A stretch of DNA of 64,000 nt from Chimonanthus salicifolius (GCA_013350335.1 CM023542.1:8108025-8172024); one strand, 5' to 3'. Shown: positions 47,357 to 60,302, counted from the stretch's first letter. Made by a program: numbers and translations. Notes: generated by a model from the sequence alone, not told the origin.

Positions 47357-48584
47357 GGTCAGCTTCTTGATTCTCATCGCTTCTATTTAATCAGATCTCT
47401 TTTTCTTCCATTTTTTTTCAGATCCTGATCAAATCTAAGCACATGATGGGATCCTCATTCCTTTAAATCGTTTCTAATGTTCTCCCTTTTTCATATTGGA
47501 AATTGATGGAATTTGGTATGAGAAAATTGAATTTTGTTACAGAGCTAGGTTATGAATTCCAATTAAAGCTAATTAACATTGATTTCTGTCTTTTTAATTG
47601 AAGTACTGGATGTAATTTTTCATGATCTTTGATGGGATAAAGGATTTCGGCGGCGTTTGGATGTCCCAAATTGCAAGTGGTGTGAACGTATCGGGAGAAT
47701 TATTGCATTTTTCTGTAGTGATTGGTCTTTTTAGGATGTGCATGAAGATCACTTCATTAGTATCTATGATATTTTGATAAGTATCCTCATATTATCCTAA
47801 TATTTTCCCAATAATATATTGAAATTTTTCTGATATTTTCAAAGATATCACCGGAAATGAGAATATTACAACATTTCATTGGGATAATATTACGTTTTTT
47901 TATAATGACAAGAAACACAAGACGCCCACCTCTCTCGGTGTTCGAGAGCATTGGATAAGGGATAATATTACGTTTCCATGTTAAAATTTTAGATATATTA
48001 CAACAAAATTCCTGCTTCTGCATTATTTTCTTTATAATATAATAATAAAATTCAAATGATTTAAAAAATCCCGAAATATTTTTGAAACCTGAAACCACAT
48101 TCAGTTGCATAGTGTTTCTTTTGACGTTTACATTAGAAATCAAGTTGATGATGATGATGATATTATATATGATTTTGAATTTGGGGAGAAGAGGCAGGAA
48201 AGCTGAATTACATCTTTTCTAGAGATAACTGACTTTTATTAGAATTTTTTTTAAAAAAAAATGACTTTCATTAGAAAAGAAAAAGAGGGGAAAAACTTCA
48301 TAAGCAGTACTTGTCCCTAAAGCTAGTGGAGAATGAATGGAATTGTGGAAATGGGTGTGAATAGTAAGCGTGGATATTAACACATACTGCAGTGGATATA
48401 TCTCCCGGCTTAACTAGTAAGGTTGATTTAAATCTCCTAGCTAAACCAGTGGGTTGCCTAACTGAAGCTCATGGATCTCCAACCTCTATGTGAATCTGCT
48501 GTCTTAGTCCTGCTCAGCTCCTTGTCGTATAGACTCTAATTAATAAGCGATGATATAATTATGACAAGCATAAAAAGTGATGAT

Positions 48585-48939
48585 TAGTATTGCTAGGGAC
48601 ATTTGGAGGTTATGCAGGTTAGGTGGTGTTTCCTTCATTCATACACCTCGTTCGGCAAATTGCGTTGCAGACTTCTTGACGAAATCTGATGTTATATTAC
48701 AAAGTCCATCTTTGGAATTTTTTTCTTCTTCTCATCCTTGACTGCTGGGTTTGGGGATTTGATCTGTTTATTGTGGGATTTGTCATTTTATGTATCTTGT
48801 TTTATCTTGTTTCTTTGTACTTTTCTTATTGTTTGTCTTTCCTTTATCGGCTCTGAGTATATATCTCTTATACTCGGATCCCTTCTTTGTACTCCCTTCT
48901 TTGTAATGATATTTAGTCGTCAATGTTTCAAAAAAAAAA
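48585..48939 (+). mobile_element. 5'-truncated LINE (L1 type) with target duplication
   Basis: Encodes the very end of a LINE RNase H domain (FIHTPRSANCVADFLTKSD), then a T-rich 3'UTR and an A10 tail at 48930-48939. AAAAAGTGATGAT occurs before (48572-48584) and at the end of the tail (48935-48947), a target duplication as left by target-primed reverse transcription. Confidence 0.8.
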
Positions 48940-49949
48940 GTGATGATGATACCTTGTCATGAAAATTTCATCTGATCTGTTTGTTCTTGATTCCCTGAGC
49001 TAGAAATGAGGCACTTTTTCCATTATATATTACCCTTCAGTCTGGCCCTAATGCTTTATTTTTCTTCATTTTGGCTAAGGCTATTTTTACTTATATTTTG
49101 GATATTTTATTAACCATCCACTCATTTGCTTCTTTCTCATTGTTAACTTCACCTGTATATTTTGTGTTCAACAGGCCTTTAAGATGTATTCCCCATCAAT
49201 CTTTTATTTCATTATCTTTCATCAAGTCCCTCTGGTTTCATCTCTAATGCACCTTATGTGATCAAGGATTCTAGTTCTTTTTTCTCCTGCCAAGAGTCAA
49301 CAAGCTATGCTATAATTGGCTCAATGTTTGTGAATCAAAGAAAAGAAGATTTGGAACTAGTAATATTTGTCAAAGGAACAAAGTTATTTAATTTGTGCTT
49401 GGGCAAGTGTGTATCTCCAAACTAGTTTTAGATATCTAATGAATCACATAAGGGATGGTCTGGGTGGACAAGTCCTGTTAACCTGGTCAGTAAAGATCCT
49501 TATGCTCTCCTGCCATCGATAGCTGCTGTTGAAACAAAAGCAGGATGTTTCTTTGCAAGTATGGGCTGTTACTAGGGAGTCAATGAGGCTGAATTCAAGT
49601 TGGCGTGAGGATGCCTATATATATAGGGCCCTCCCACTAAGCTTGGAAGCCCAGTCTTGAAAGCACATTGCCAACCTTAGCTGTAGAACATGCACAAACT
49701 TATATCTTGCAGATTATATTACGAATGAAATGTGCATGCTTGATTGTTCTATATGTCCTGGAAACCAGAGGTTACTTCTCATTCCTTTATGGAAATTAGT
49801 TGGCCCTAATATCTGGTGCCCTGGTTGGGCTTTCACATATTAAAATGAGAATGGTGATTGTTTTCTTTATTTAACTTTTTAAAATGATAGTTACTTTTTC
49901 ATGCAACAGAACGTGCTAAAGCATTATTCATTGAGGTCCATCCACCTGA

Positions 49950-52900
49950 ATGGGTGCTATGGCTGGCACTGGCATGCCCTCTCTGGGTCGTGTAAGGCTC
50001 ACCGATTTGATAGCCTCTGAAGGACTTCCATCTGATTCTTACAAGATCTCTGTTACAACCCTGTCCCAATCCCTGGCTCAATATTCAGCTGCCATCATTC
50101 AACTACCGGCATGTGACAGTGCTCTTTTAAGATCTGGGCTGGAATCTGCTCGCCTCTTCTTCCACCAAAGAGCATTCCCAGCCTCTGAGATGGTTCAGAC
50201 GAATGACAACCGTGAGTGGTGCAAGACCTCTGGTTACTATGCGGACCCTCAGCTATGGCAAGAAACATATGATTACAGACCTGGTCTGACTCTAACAGAG
50301 CCCAATAATTCATTGGAATTCCCCCCAGTTGGCTTGCCTGATATATTTGCTCTTCTTGGTAAGGCTGCCAGAGACATCTTGGATGCAATCAGCTTCTCCT
50401 TGAACTTACGCAGCTTCTCATTTACTGAAATACTTGATAATGTTCCTCTGAGGAGTAGGGAAGTATCATCATCAGTGCTGTCTGTTTGCTGTCACTCAAG
50501 ACCATCTTTCCAGGGTGCACAACACCATGGTTTGGCAACTCAGGAAGATAGCCATATGGTCATGTATCCAGACCAGGAGCATCAGGTCGATAAAAGCTTA
50601 ATAACTCTAGTGAAATCAGATAAGGCAGGTCTGCATATAAGGGACTTCCATGGTCATTGGGTACTTGTGGATGGGGATCTTGGGCCACAGGAAGCTGTTG
50701 TGTACCCAGGCCTTGCACTTTACCAGGCAACTGCAGGTTATATCAGCCCAGCACTCCACCGTGTTGAGACAGGGAACCTACAGAGCAACATGCACGAGCG
50801 GTGTTCTGTGGCATTCAAGCTCATGCCTCGATCTATGGCAAGCCTTAGCTGCTCAGAGATGAGAGCAGCTGGGCATGGGGTTGAAGCTCAGTTCCAGCTA
50901 CCCATACCAGTGGATGACTTCATGCAGAGGTCACACCCCACTGATCAGTTCTTCAACAGGCACACTTTCCCAAGTTATTCTTTTCCAACTTCCCAGGATG
51001 GTAGGTCAGCACTTTAATTTTGTTGTTCTTATGTTACTCCTTTTCAGTGAGCAGAAAATGCATTCGAAAACTATATAGGTAAGCTCAAAGTAGAGACCAA
51101 ATAGAGACTTCAATGTTGGATCATCCTATGATAAATCCAAACTATTCATCTCGACCCTCCCCAGGATGAGTCAGTATATGCTCCAAATTGGCCTCATTAC
51201 TCTCTTCTACATGTTTTTTTTTTTGAAACATTAACAGGAAATAGTATTATTAAGGATAAGAAATGATAAAAAATATCAATGTGAGAGAGTTATACCACCA
51301 CCACCCTGAAGCATCCAAATGCAAGGCCAAAATGAAACATCACATCACCACATGACTAAGTCACTACCCTCCTTCACCAAGGAAACACCTCTAAAAATAC
51401 AAACAATTACAGAAAGTCAATAATAGGATCCTCTCTGTCTTCCTGACCTCTCCTTTACATGGTTGAATACTTATATTTTACCTCAGCCCTATAAAACAGC
51501 TAAATTTAAGCATCTAACTTTATGGCCATTATTAAGGGTTGGATCTGAAATTGGTCCACACGTACACCTTCATTTTGGCCCACCATTTTTATAATGTGTT
51601 AGCATTTCGGCTGGCTTTTAAATCTAATTTGAATAAGCGAGTGTGGGCGACTACTATCAGCTGGATGCGAGGATTCACTGCAGCAGCAGTCTCTTTCCAT
51701 TATAATCGTATTCATTGGTCATTTCAATATGTCCTCTCTTGTGTCCAAATTGCAAGCAGTTGCACTGCCTCAGTGTAATGAGGATTATTCTTTCTGCCTT
51801 GAAGGGGCAGCGTGGAAATCAGGAACTTTGTTAGGTGGGGTACTGTTCTTACAACTTTGTCCTATCTAAATAATATCTGTAATTGACAGTTCTTTGTGGA
51901 GGAAGACATAAAACAGTTTCTGCTGAATACAGTTTGCATATTCCACTCTGCTCAGATGCTTAGCAGAACTGGTAGCCATCTGTTATTTCCATGATTTCAA
52001 AATCAATATGGGGATATCCTTAACACACTTTGTAAGCATAGTCTCCCTCTCACCGTCAATGGCTTCTGCCAGTTGAATGTGCAGATTTTTCATGTTTCCA
52101 CTTACAACCTTTCATTATTTTGCCATTGTTTGCTCCATTTCTATCTCCTAATCCATGCATGTCCATTTTCCTAGTGTCCTTTATAACACTTCTCTCAATT
52201 GTTCTTTCAAAGGGAACAATTCATTCAGCTCATGTTTGAAGCCAGAGAATTGTAAGGAAAGAATTTCGGAGAACTGCCTAAAGGAGAGAACTGAGTATAT
52301 GCATCAGGCTTTTAAATCTAAAGGAGAACTGCTTGCCATAAGCTCATACTAATATTAGCTAATCCAGAAAAAGGCGAGAACTGAGTACTTTCCCAACTTA
52401 AAGTGTCCTTTAAAACACTTCTCTCAATTGTTCTTTCAGTTAAAATTTGTACGTTATTTTAGTGTTGTTAATTTTACCTGTTATTTTATTTTTATTTATT
52501 TTAAATTTATTCAGTATTTCTGGATGGGAGCCTCATGTGGTGTCAGATTCCTTCCTATGCACATACCTGCACTGCTGGAACATAGCTGGAATCTGATACT
52601 TCTATGCAAAGTACTCCCTCCGTCCCATTTTAGTTGTCTCGTTTGAAACATTTGTATTTTTTAAGGAACTTTCTGTATAAGGCTAGCACTTCTTGTGATC
52701 TCATTCATTTTCAGCACACTTTATGCTACTTCAATATAAATGAAACAACTATTTTGGGACAATTCAAAAATCCATAAAAGATAACTAAATTGGGACATAG
52801 GGAGTATGTTTTAAGAGGAGCTTATTGTATTTATTTAGGCATGCATCAAATCTGAATGTTTTTCTCATATTCTTGTCACAGAATAAAAAAGGTAATGAAT

Positions 52901-53906
52901 CATGTAAAATATCTTTTGTAGTTACCCAAGAAACATGAATACTTTCATAAAATTTGCATGCTGGTACAGAGTGAAAAATTCCCTTGTTTCATAGAATATG
53001 ACTAGTTTCTACCATTGATATCCATGTCTTGGAGTTCTAGGTGTTGATGTCTCCATATTTTTGTTCATTATATATTCACTTATGGCTGTGGTTTTTTTTC
53101 CAACTTGAACCTCAATATTGCCATCTGTCACATTCTTAGTATTTAATTATCACAGTAGTTTTCAATCCTGCTGATTTGGAGAAACAAGAACTGTTATGGT
53201 CTGATGAAATAATTTGGTTGTCAATTCTAATCAAGAAAGCAAACCCTTGCTCACCATCTTTATAATATTGGGGGGGGGGGGGGGGGTTTGAAGGAACTTC
53301 TGCCAAAAGACAAAACGCATCAGGCTTCCATCCCAATCCTTGGGAATTGACCTAATTTTTCTCAACCAAAAATGTCCACAAAGGAAATCTGAGAATTTCA
53401 TTGTAAGCAAATGGCATGTTGGAGAGAGTTGGAATATCCCATCTATTAGTTTCATTTGGTCCTTGCACATGAAGTCTAATGAGTCCTTTGATTTTGGAAC
53501 TGCTTTTGCAGGGTCTCTTAGACCCCTAATGAAGAGGAGGAAGAACAATGCAAGGTGCAAACCTCTCCCTCCTTCCAAAAGACTGCGGCTTGAAGCACAG
53601 AGAGTCCTGAAGGAGCGTGTTCAGGATATTGCAGACAAGAAAGGCATCAAATTGCGGTTCTGCAATCTAAAGGAATGTGAAGGTCACATACAGGCAGTTG
53701 ACAGCCCATGTGGAAGCATACGCATGGAGATGGGGTGGCCCCCAGGGGTGCCATTTGTTCATCCCCATGACCTCCCCAATAAGGCCAAGCTGGATTTCCT
53801 TGATGCTTATGAACCTGGTTGGACAGCGTCTCAAGATATGGAGTTAAGTCTAATTGAACCCGGACAGGCCATTCAACCCTCATTTAGCTGTAACTCTCCT
53901 GTCTGA
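49950..53906 (+). CDS. 2OG-Fe(II) oxygenase-superfamily-like protein, two coding exons
   Basis: Exons 49950-51000 and 53512-53906 (GT-AG, phase 1) give 481 aa. An in-frame TGA immediately precedes the first ATG; a second ATG at 49959 (MAGTGMPSLGRV) could equally be used. Residues about 200-290 resemble the jelly-roll core of plant 2OG dioxygenases: GLHIRDFHGHW, PGLALYQATAG, LHRVE (His270) and the RxS motif RCS (Arg284, Ser286) that normally binds 2-oxoglutarate. The first iron ligands are unclear: where HxD is expected the sequence reads HQVD (211-214). The second exon adds a basic, nuclear-localisation-like block (LMKRRKNN...KRLRLEAQR, about 356-378) and a Pro-rich tail. Substrate unknown; it may be a non-catalytic family member. 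Upstream 47357-49949 is probably intron plus intergenic sequence. Confidence 0.85.
51205..51440 (-). mobile_element. Possible LINE 3' end, minus strand, in the oxygenase-like gene intron
   Basis: A T12-13 run (complement of a poly(A) tail) followed by GAAACATTAACAGGAAATAG resembles the 3' end of plant LINEs. No coding sequence and no target duplication seen. Confidence 0.25.
52614..52804. mobile_element. Stowaway-type MITE
   Basis: The left end CTCCCTCCGTCCCATTTTAG and the complement of the right (CTCCCTATGTCCCAATTTAG) form inverted repeats, flanked by TA (52612-52613 and 52805-52806). The consensus end and TA duplication are diagnostic of Tc1/mariner-derived Stowaway MITEs. 191 bp, in the intron of the oxygenase-like gene. 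Confidence 0.93.
53270..53286. repeat. Poly(G) run of 17
   Basis: An uninterrupted G17 about 225 bases before the second coding exon of the oxygenase-like gene. Its length should be treated as uncertain because such runs are error-prone. Confidence 0.8.
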
Positions 53907-54779
53907 ATTTCTGCAACCACATCCATTCTCAAGCACATTTAATTTCATGAGATATGCAACATGTGCAAGATTGCAGGCATGCGGCGTGCTGTCACGGTCT
54001 TAATTACACTTGTGTGCATCATTAAAAGGACTCTTTTCTCAGCACCTCTTCTCTTGCATTTGCCTTGTTCTTATGCATTGAATTTTCAGTGCTTGTGCAT
54101 CATATTTACACAATGCACTTGCACATAAAGGGGAAAAATTGTAGAAGTTTGATATGGCATTGCATCAAGTTTGAGTCAAAAGTAGTGCCCATAAGGGATG
54201 ATCTCTCCAAAATCACTAAGATTGGAATATTCATACTCTTCAGTTAGCTGCATACAGCTTGACGGTCAAGAACTATAGAAGATGTATAATGTTTAAAATC
54301 TGGGAGAGTATGAGACAATGTCCATCACTAGTGCAGACCAGAGCAGCAGTCTAGATAAGTGACCCATGAGGCCTGCATATGGACGTCACTGGCTTTATTC
54401 TTTCCTTTTTCTTGTGGATATAATGCCCTTATTTTGGGCATGATGCTGTCTGCATTATGTAGTTTTGTTGATGGCCATAGTAGATCTGAATGCCTTTCAG
54501 AAGCAAGTGAATATGGCTTTGTAAGTTCATGGCCACAATGTATTCCTCCTGCAACTAACAGAAGCAAAAACTTGTCTTTTATCTTATGTTTTTGCAGGAA
54601 TCAATCTCCATAACTTTTGATGTTCAGCCACCCCCAGTCTACCTGTGAATCAACAAACTTCAACAGCTTGATCTCGTCATCTTTCGGTGGGACTCTTAAT
54701 GTACATTGCCCCCTTGGTCTGCAACTCTCACTGAACCCCAGGCAGAGGCAAATTGATTTGTATTGCCACTAGTGTGCAG
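53907..54779. other. 3' region of the oxygenase-like gene, no further gene seen
   Basis: Presumed 3'UTR and flank. An acceptor-like TTTTTGCAG at about 54598 could belong to a spliced 3'UTR, but there is no coding frame to support it. Confidence 0.3.
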
Positions 54780-54929
54780 CTTCCATCAAGGACAATTCAA
54801 TTGTGAATAGAAAAGTGGAAGACTTGCCCGACATTCTTTGCTGTAATACTTGATCCTGTATGTCATTCCTTCCATCAAGGACAATTCAATTGTGAATAGA
54901 AAAGTGGAAGACTTGCCCGACATTCTTTG
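54780..54929. repeat. 61-bp direct repeat with 28-bp spacer
   Basis: Copies at 54780-54840 and 54869-54929, starting CTTCCATCAAGGACAATTC and ending GACATTCTTTG, appear identical over 61 bp, so the duplication is recent. 54930-56045 has no supported gene. Confidence 0.85.
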
Positions 54930-56049
54930 ATTGCACAATTCCTGCACAGGGATCCATGGGTCCATGCATGGCAAGGCTTGACCACTGGTCTACACATCTT
55001 TCTCTTCTTAGGATTGTTTGCTTTAGAAGGTGCTGAAAGGCTCTGTAGATCTTTTATGCAGAGCAGGACATCGAAAAGGAACGCATTGTGGGGGAAGAGA
55101 ATCACAATACTAGACAAAGATTCAAGCAAGAATCATGAATGGTTTGAAGGATTGTTTGAGATTCACAGGTTGAGCACCAAAAAATGCCACTCTTTTCTGA
55201 ACTCTGTAAGTGGAGCAGGTCCTCCACCAAAAAGGATGGGAAAATAAGGAAAGAGAAACAACAAACTCATGAAATGAGTGCTAAAAATTGTTTGATAATG
55301 TGTAAATGATTTAGTGTATTAATTTGTTTATTCACCTTTTAATACCTTTTGTCAGGATTTTATTATATTACTGCACACAATCAGATGCCAAGAATGATGC
55401 TTGCATTCTGCATGGCTGTCCGCCCCTAACATTTTATGTTGATTCTGTCATAATTAGTTTGCTTATTTAACAAAAGGATCTATCATCATATTGGTGAGAT
55501 TGAAGATTAATTATTCCAAGTCAGATATTGGTGGTTCATATGTTGGAGGCAACTAATTTCTTTGAAGAGGGATGGCTTGCATTGTTTTTATATCTTCATT
55601 TTGATTATTCTGTTCTATGAATAACTAAAATGAGCGATTTGTTTTCACTTTTCATTCATTCATTGCCTTTCCTATAATGAATGGAGAAGGGAGTTAGCTT
55701 CCACTAGTTAGTTAGTTTACATCAAATGGGGGGAGTTAGATCGGCCCTCCATAGCTCCATAGGCTCCGAAAAAACCTTACAAATGTGGATTAGATGGGGT
55801 TAGGGACGTCAGCAATCAAGAATAAAACCACAAAAACATAAGCAACATAGCAAGATTTTAAGCCAAATAAGAAAGGGGAAGGCCATAGAATCGATTGTTA
55901 TGCTCCTTGGACTGAGATCGACTCCATTTCTCCTCAAAAGAAAGACCACTTTATTTTTTTAGATTTAGATTTAGTTATTTTTTGTTTTTGATATAGGAGG
56001 CACTTTTTCTTCTTTTTTGTTTCTACACGATGCTATTTAATTGGTGAAA

Positions 56050-56545
56050 ATCAGGGGTCATAATATTGGCTGATACATATCGTATCGATTGATATGTATC
56101 TGTTTTTTGAGGACTGAATAATATCGGCCGATACGATATGAATCGGCTGTACAAAAAGGTTATCGGCCGATATGACCGATAAATGGTCGAAAATATCGGT
56201 CATCATATCGGCTGATATGTATAAAATTCGGGTTTTTAAATTTATTTCCTTTTTAAAAAATAAAAATAAAAACCGATATCGCCCGATACGGCCGATATAT
56301 CGGTTCACATAATGCTTCGATATTGTAATTATCGGGCTGGAAAGGGTGGTTTAAAAAAAAAATTCAATATCGATTGTGGGCCCCACATGATATCAACGAT
56401 ATTATATCCGAATATCGGCCGATATATCTACCGTTTATCAGTAAACAATATCAGCCGATGTTTCTATTTATCGGTTGTACATCGGTTTTTTTTTAAATTA
56501 AAAGTAATAATATCGGTCCTGGGGCCCACAATCCATTAAAATTTC
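56050..56545. repeat. TATCGGCCGATA-family repeat, copy 5, longest
   Basis: At least a dozen GATATCGGCCGATA-like palindromes (for example AATATCGGCCGATACG, TTATCGGCCGATATG, ATATCGGCCGATATATC) alternate with AT-rich spacers over about 500 bp. A frame on the minus strand (56051-56308) is only a by-product of the repeats. Confidence 0.65.
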
Positions 56546-56760
56546 TGCCTCTAAGATTAAGAATTTAAAAAATTAGATGAATTTAAAATTTTTACCTCTA
56601 AGATTAGATATTTAAAAAATTTCTTTAATTAGATGTCGATCATGAATGCGAGGGTCAAATTAAATGAAGAAGTACAATTTAAGAAATTTATCTAAATCAA
56701 GGTTGTCGAAATCGTGCGATTCAAGGATTTTATGTGATTCCCTCCAATAAAAAAATTTTG

Positions 56761-56850
56761 CTCGGGGGCTTCGCCCCCCTAGGCCCCGAACAAGGGGGGG
56801 GTTGCCCCCTTTGACCCCCCCACGAGCTCAGCGGGGAGCTCGACCCCTGA
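56761..56850. repeat. GC-rich foldback cluster
   Basis: Very G/C-rich sequence with hairpins GGGGGCTTCGCCCCC (56765-56779), GGGGG-TTG-CCCCC and GAGCTCAGCGGGGAGCTC, in an otherwise AT-rich region. It may be part of a decayed DNA transposon; the upstream AAGGTTGTCGAAATCGTGCG at about 56699 is slightly like the hAT end at 2290. Confidence 0.5.
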
Positions 56851-56934
56851 ACAAGGTCAGTGGGAATAGGATCACCAATAAATATCTGACAATCAGGCTC
56901 CAGAAATCTATCACAAGTACTCAACATTATTGTA

Positions 56935-57060
56935 TAACATATTATTATTGGACACCATACAATATAATTATATTGTATACTGTTATACAGTATTACAATA
57001 TATTGTTATACTGTTATACAATATTTACATAATATTGTATTATTGTGTATTTATATATTA
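56935..57060. repeat. AT palindrome cluster
   Basis: Repeated TATTGTATACTGTTATACA-like words form overlapping AT hairpins. No gene. Confidence 0.5.
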
Positions 57061-57379
57061 TTATATTTAAACCTTATTCTTATGTTTGAGGAAAAAATGT
57101 TCAAAAATAAAAACATAAGTTGAAACTTTGAGCAGTATCGAAAATTTTTAGCCGGTAAGATTGTTGTTGCTTTTTTCTTTTTTTCTTTTGATGATGTTAG
57201 CTTTTAAAGGAGATCTTAAATATTTATTATTAATTTTTTTATCTTAAATTAGTATAAAAGCATGGAAAATACTTAATTACTAAATTTATCAAAAATTTCT
57301 TACATTCTGTTTCATAATTTTTTATTTTTTATTTTATCATTTCTCTTCATTTTATTGTTAATTTTAATATTAATCGTAT

Positions 57380-57565
57380 TCAAAACTTAAATAAATAATT
57401 TGAATATGTATACGACCGATATTTAATGAAAGAATTACATTTTCAAGAAGCCTCAAATTTTCTGAAATTACCATAAAATTTCGGACCAAAATGCAAATAT
57501 ATGGAAATATCGGAGGAGAGAGAAACTTATCAACCGATATTTCGGCGATTTTTGGACCCCTGTTG
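57380..57565. repeat. TATCGGCCGATA-family repeat, copy 6, decayed
   Basis: Carries ACGACCGATATTTAATG, ATATCGGAGGAGAGAG and CAACCGATATTTCGGCG. It is the most diverged of the six and was recognised by its arrangement. 57566-59465 has no gene I can support. Confidence 0.45.
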
Positions 57566-59467
57566 AAAATTGAAAAGTGTAAATAATACCTCTTTCAAAC
57601 AATGTTTGTTTTTTAATTATCTTACTTCATTTAAATAATTAGATTTGATACTTAGAATTCTTACTGTGTTCACTCATTGTTAATTTTCTCTTGCTTTATA
57701 AAATTATCTTTTAAATGAAAAGTCTAGTGTGACTTGAGGGGGTGTTTTATAATTTTTTCTTTTTATCTTGACATTAGCCAACAGGTAATGCTCTCACTAC
57801 CTGCGGCGAACAAAAACAAAGTTTTGGATATAAAAAAAATCACAAGTTTTATGATTCAATTTAAGAAAAAATAAGATTGAGTCTTTGAAATAGATGTCTA
57901 TTTCTACAAACCATTTAGGGCCTAATTAGTAAATTCTTATTTAGAATTTTGGATTTTGAGAAATTCTAAAATTTGAGGAATTTAAATGTCAAATTTCAGC
58001 TAATGGCGTGGCAGATTTTTATGAAGATGGCAGTAACTTCAGCTCTTAATGACGTGTTTGGTTTGTGATCCTATCCAAGTATCCAATTGGTCAAATTAAT
58101 GAAATAAACGTTCAGATTGGGCTAGTGTTTTAAAAACTAACATGAGCATTATGAAACAACGTAGTCAGACATGAATCAGTCTCTGAGATGATTCATCATG
58201 TTTTAGAGTATTCTAATTCTAATTTATTTTATATTTTCTTGTTTTTTGTCCTAATCATTTTCTGCCAATGTCTTCTATTTTTTTTTTATAATTTTTAGCA
58301 AATTATTTTTAACCATAGCAATTGATTATGTTTTTAAGATGTTATCCTACCATTTCAGTTTAAATAATTTGATGTACTGATTGAACCTAATTAAACTAAG
58401 TCATGATAAAATACAGTTTTATTATAGATTTATTTCTTAAACATTAAGTTTAAGACCCATCTTAAATTTCCTAACTAAAAACGGCATTTGATCTTAAATT
58501 TTGATTATAAGTTATTTAATATTGAATGGTCAAATACTTTCAGACACATTCAATTAGAATTGAGTCTAAATCACATCTCTGCCTTCCAAACAAAATCAGG
58601 CCATTACTCAGAAATTAGGACGACTAATCAACATTACTTGAACGATAATCTAAAAGCCCCTAGAGATGGGAATTTAATTAGACGGTACGTTGTTGACTTT
58701 ACCCAGAAAGAATATTCTGCTTATCCAACGTCACCGACTTTCCTAATCAATGAAGACCCATTGCATAAAAATATAAATTAGAGATAATAAGATAACCCTA
58801 AAAGCGACAATTAGGAGTGTTAATCAGGAATGGTTACTGTTGTGTTTTCTTACTTTTTCATTCCAGCAATAAGTTACGGACACCGAGAATCTCGTCTTGT
58901 CATTGGGGACTTTGTTTTGTTTTTATTTTAAAGACTTCAGAGGAGTTTTTCTTTTACGCTCTTTCTTTCTCACCAGTCCTTTCAAAAACTTACCAAGAAA
59001 AATGAACTATCATCTAAAGTCTAAAGACCATATAAAAAAGAAAAAGAAAAAGCACCATGCAGCATATGATAAAGAGGAATTAAAGGTAATAATAAATCTT
59101 ATAAGTAATAAAACTAATTAAGTAAAATTAATAAAAAATAATATTCCATTTCAGAAAAGATAGCATAAAAAATTAAAAAATAATGGGTAATGATTTTTCA
59201 ACCCTATTTTCTTCCATTGTGCACCATTTTAAAAGAAATTTTCAAATTTGCCTCTACTTTTCTCTTCTCCTCCCTTTTTCTATTTCCTAAAAGTGAGGGC
59301 AAATTTAGAAATTCCTTTTAAAGGAGCACACCATGGGAGAAAATAGGAGTGTAAAAATCACTATCCAAAATAAAAATAAAGATCTGTGAGAATAATAAAA
59401 TTTATAAAAATATTACAACTAATTATTTTTATCTTTTTTAACTAATCTAAATAAAAAATACGTAAGT

Positions 59468-59680
59468 CTGATTTTTTTTATGACCAAAGTGTACAAGGAT
59501 CTCACTTATATTTGGACAGGGGATATTCTAATCTGACTACTCCTTAGGGTATGTGCCAATCCTACACACACCGAGTAAGCAACTAAGAGGAGTGGTCCAG
59601 AGAGGTGTTTAACTGCGAATCGGACTCAAGACCTCCCTTCATGAGGAAAGTTTCTTAACCATCAAGCTAACTCCCTCTTT
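59468..59680 (-). mobile_element. tRNA-derived SINE, minus strand
   Basis: The minus strand begins with an A-box-like TTAGCTTGATGGTTAAG, then, about 30 bases on, a degenerate B box (GGTCTTGAGTCCGATTC). About 150 bases of body follow, and it ends in ATAAAAAAAATC. Size and layout fit a plant SINE. No clean target duplication. 59681-60300 shows no gene. Confidence 0.5.
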
Positions 59681-60302
59681 AGTTAATACATGAGCATGAT
59701 TATCAAATGCTAGTTTCATCCATTCACAATCAAAAGTTATAAATTATAAATAAATATCAATTCTCTCCTTTTCAATTTGTGACATTGTGTAGTTGAAAGG
59801 AAAATTATTTTATTTTTATTAAACTAAGTTGTTTTTATTTTTCAGTTTCCTTGAAATCGTTTTTAATTTTTTTGTAAACCCACCGAAGAATGCAACGGCA
59901 GAATCGAAAAACAGAGTCCTTCTTCACTGTGGCTTATTAAAGCAACTTTTTCTTAAAAAAAAACTGCTCCGAAAAAATATGTCCACATCACAATCACAGA
60001 GAAACAACTTTTCCATGGAAAATTACTTTTTTAAGAAAGGTGGATTCAGGATTTGAGACCAAAGGCGAGTTGGTAAACGAAACACCTTTTTGCCAATCAA
60101 ATCCAAGAAGACTTTTAGCCAGATGGAAATAAAGTAGAGACAAAATGACCAGAGACCATCACAAGCCAAACCAATGGCAAATTAGCATAATCTGGTATTA
60201 AATTTGGACTAATACCGAATTATGACTTTATTACAGCTAAAACAATCCCATGTCGCATTGCAATCGTAATCGTACAAACATAACCGCCTCCTACCTCCTC
60301 CT

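Noticed and set aside
54927..55247. 106-codon frame downstream of the oxygenase-like gene
   Set aside because: No recognisable family, and it includes part of the 61-bp repeat region.
56051..56308. 85-codon minus-strand frame rich in Asp-Arg-Tyr-Ile repeats
   Set aside because: A by-product of TATCGGCCGATA-type palindromes.
58488..58781. 97-codon frame
   Set aside because: Low-complexity AT-rich context, no motif, no promoter or splice support.
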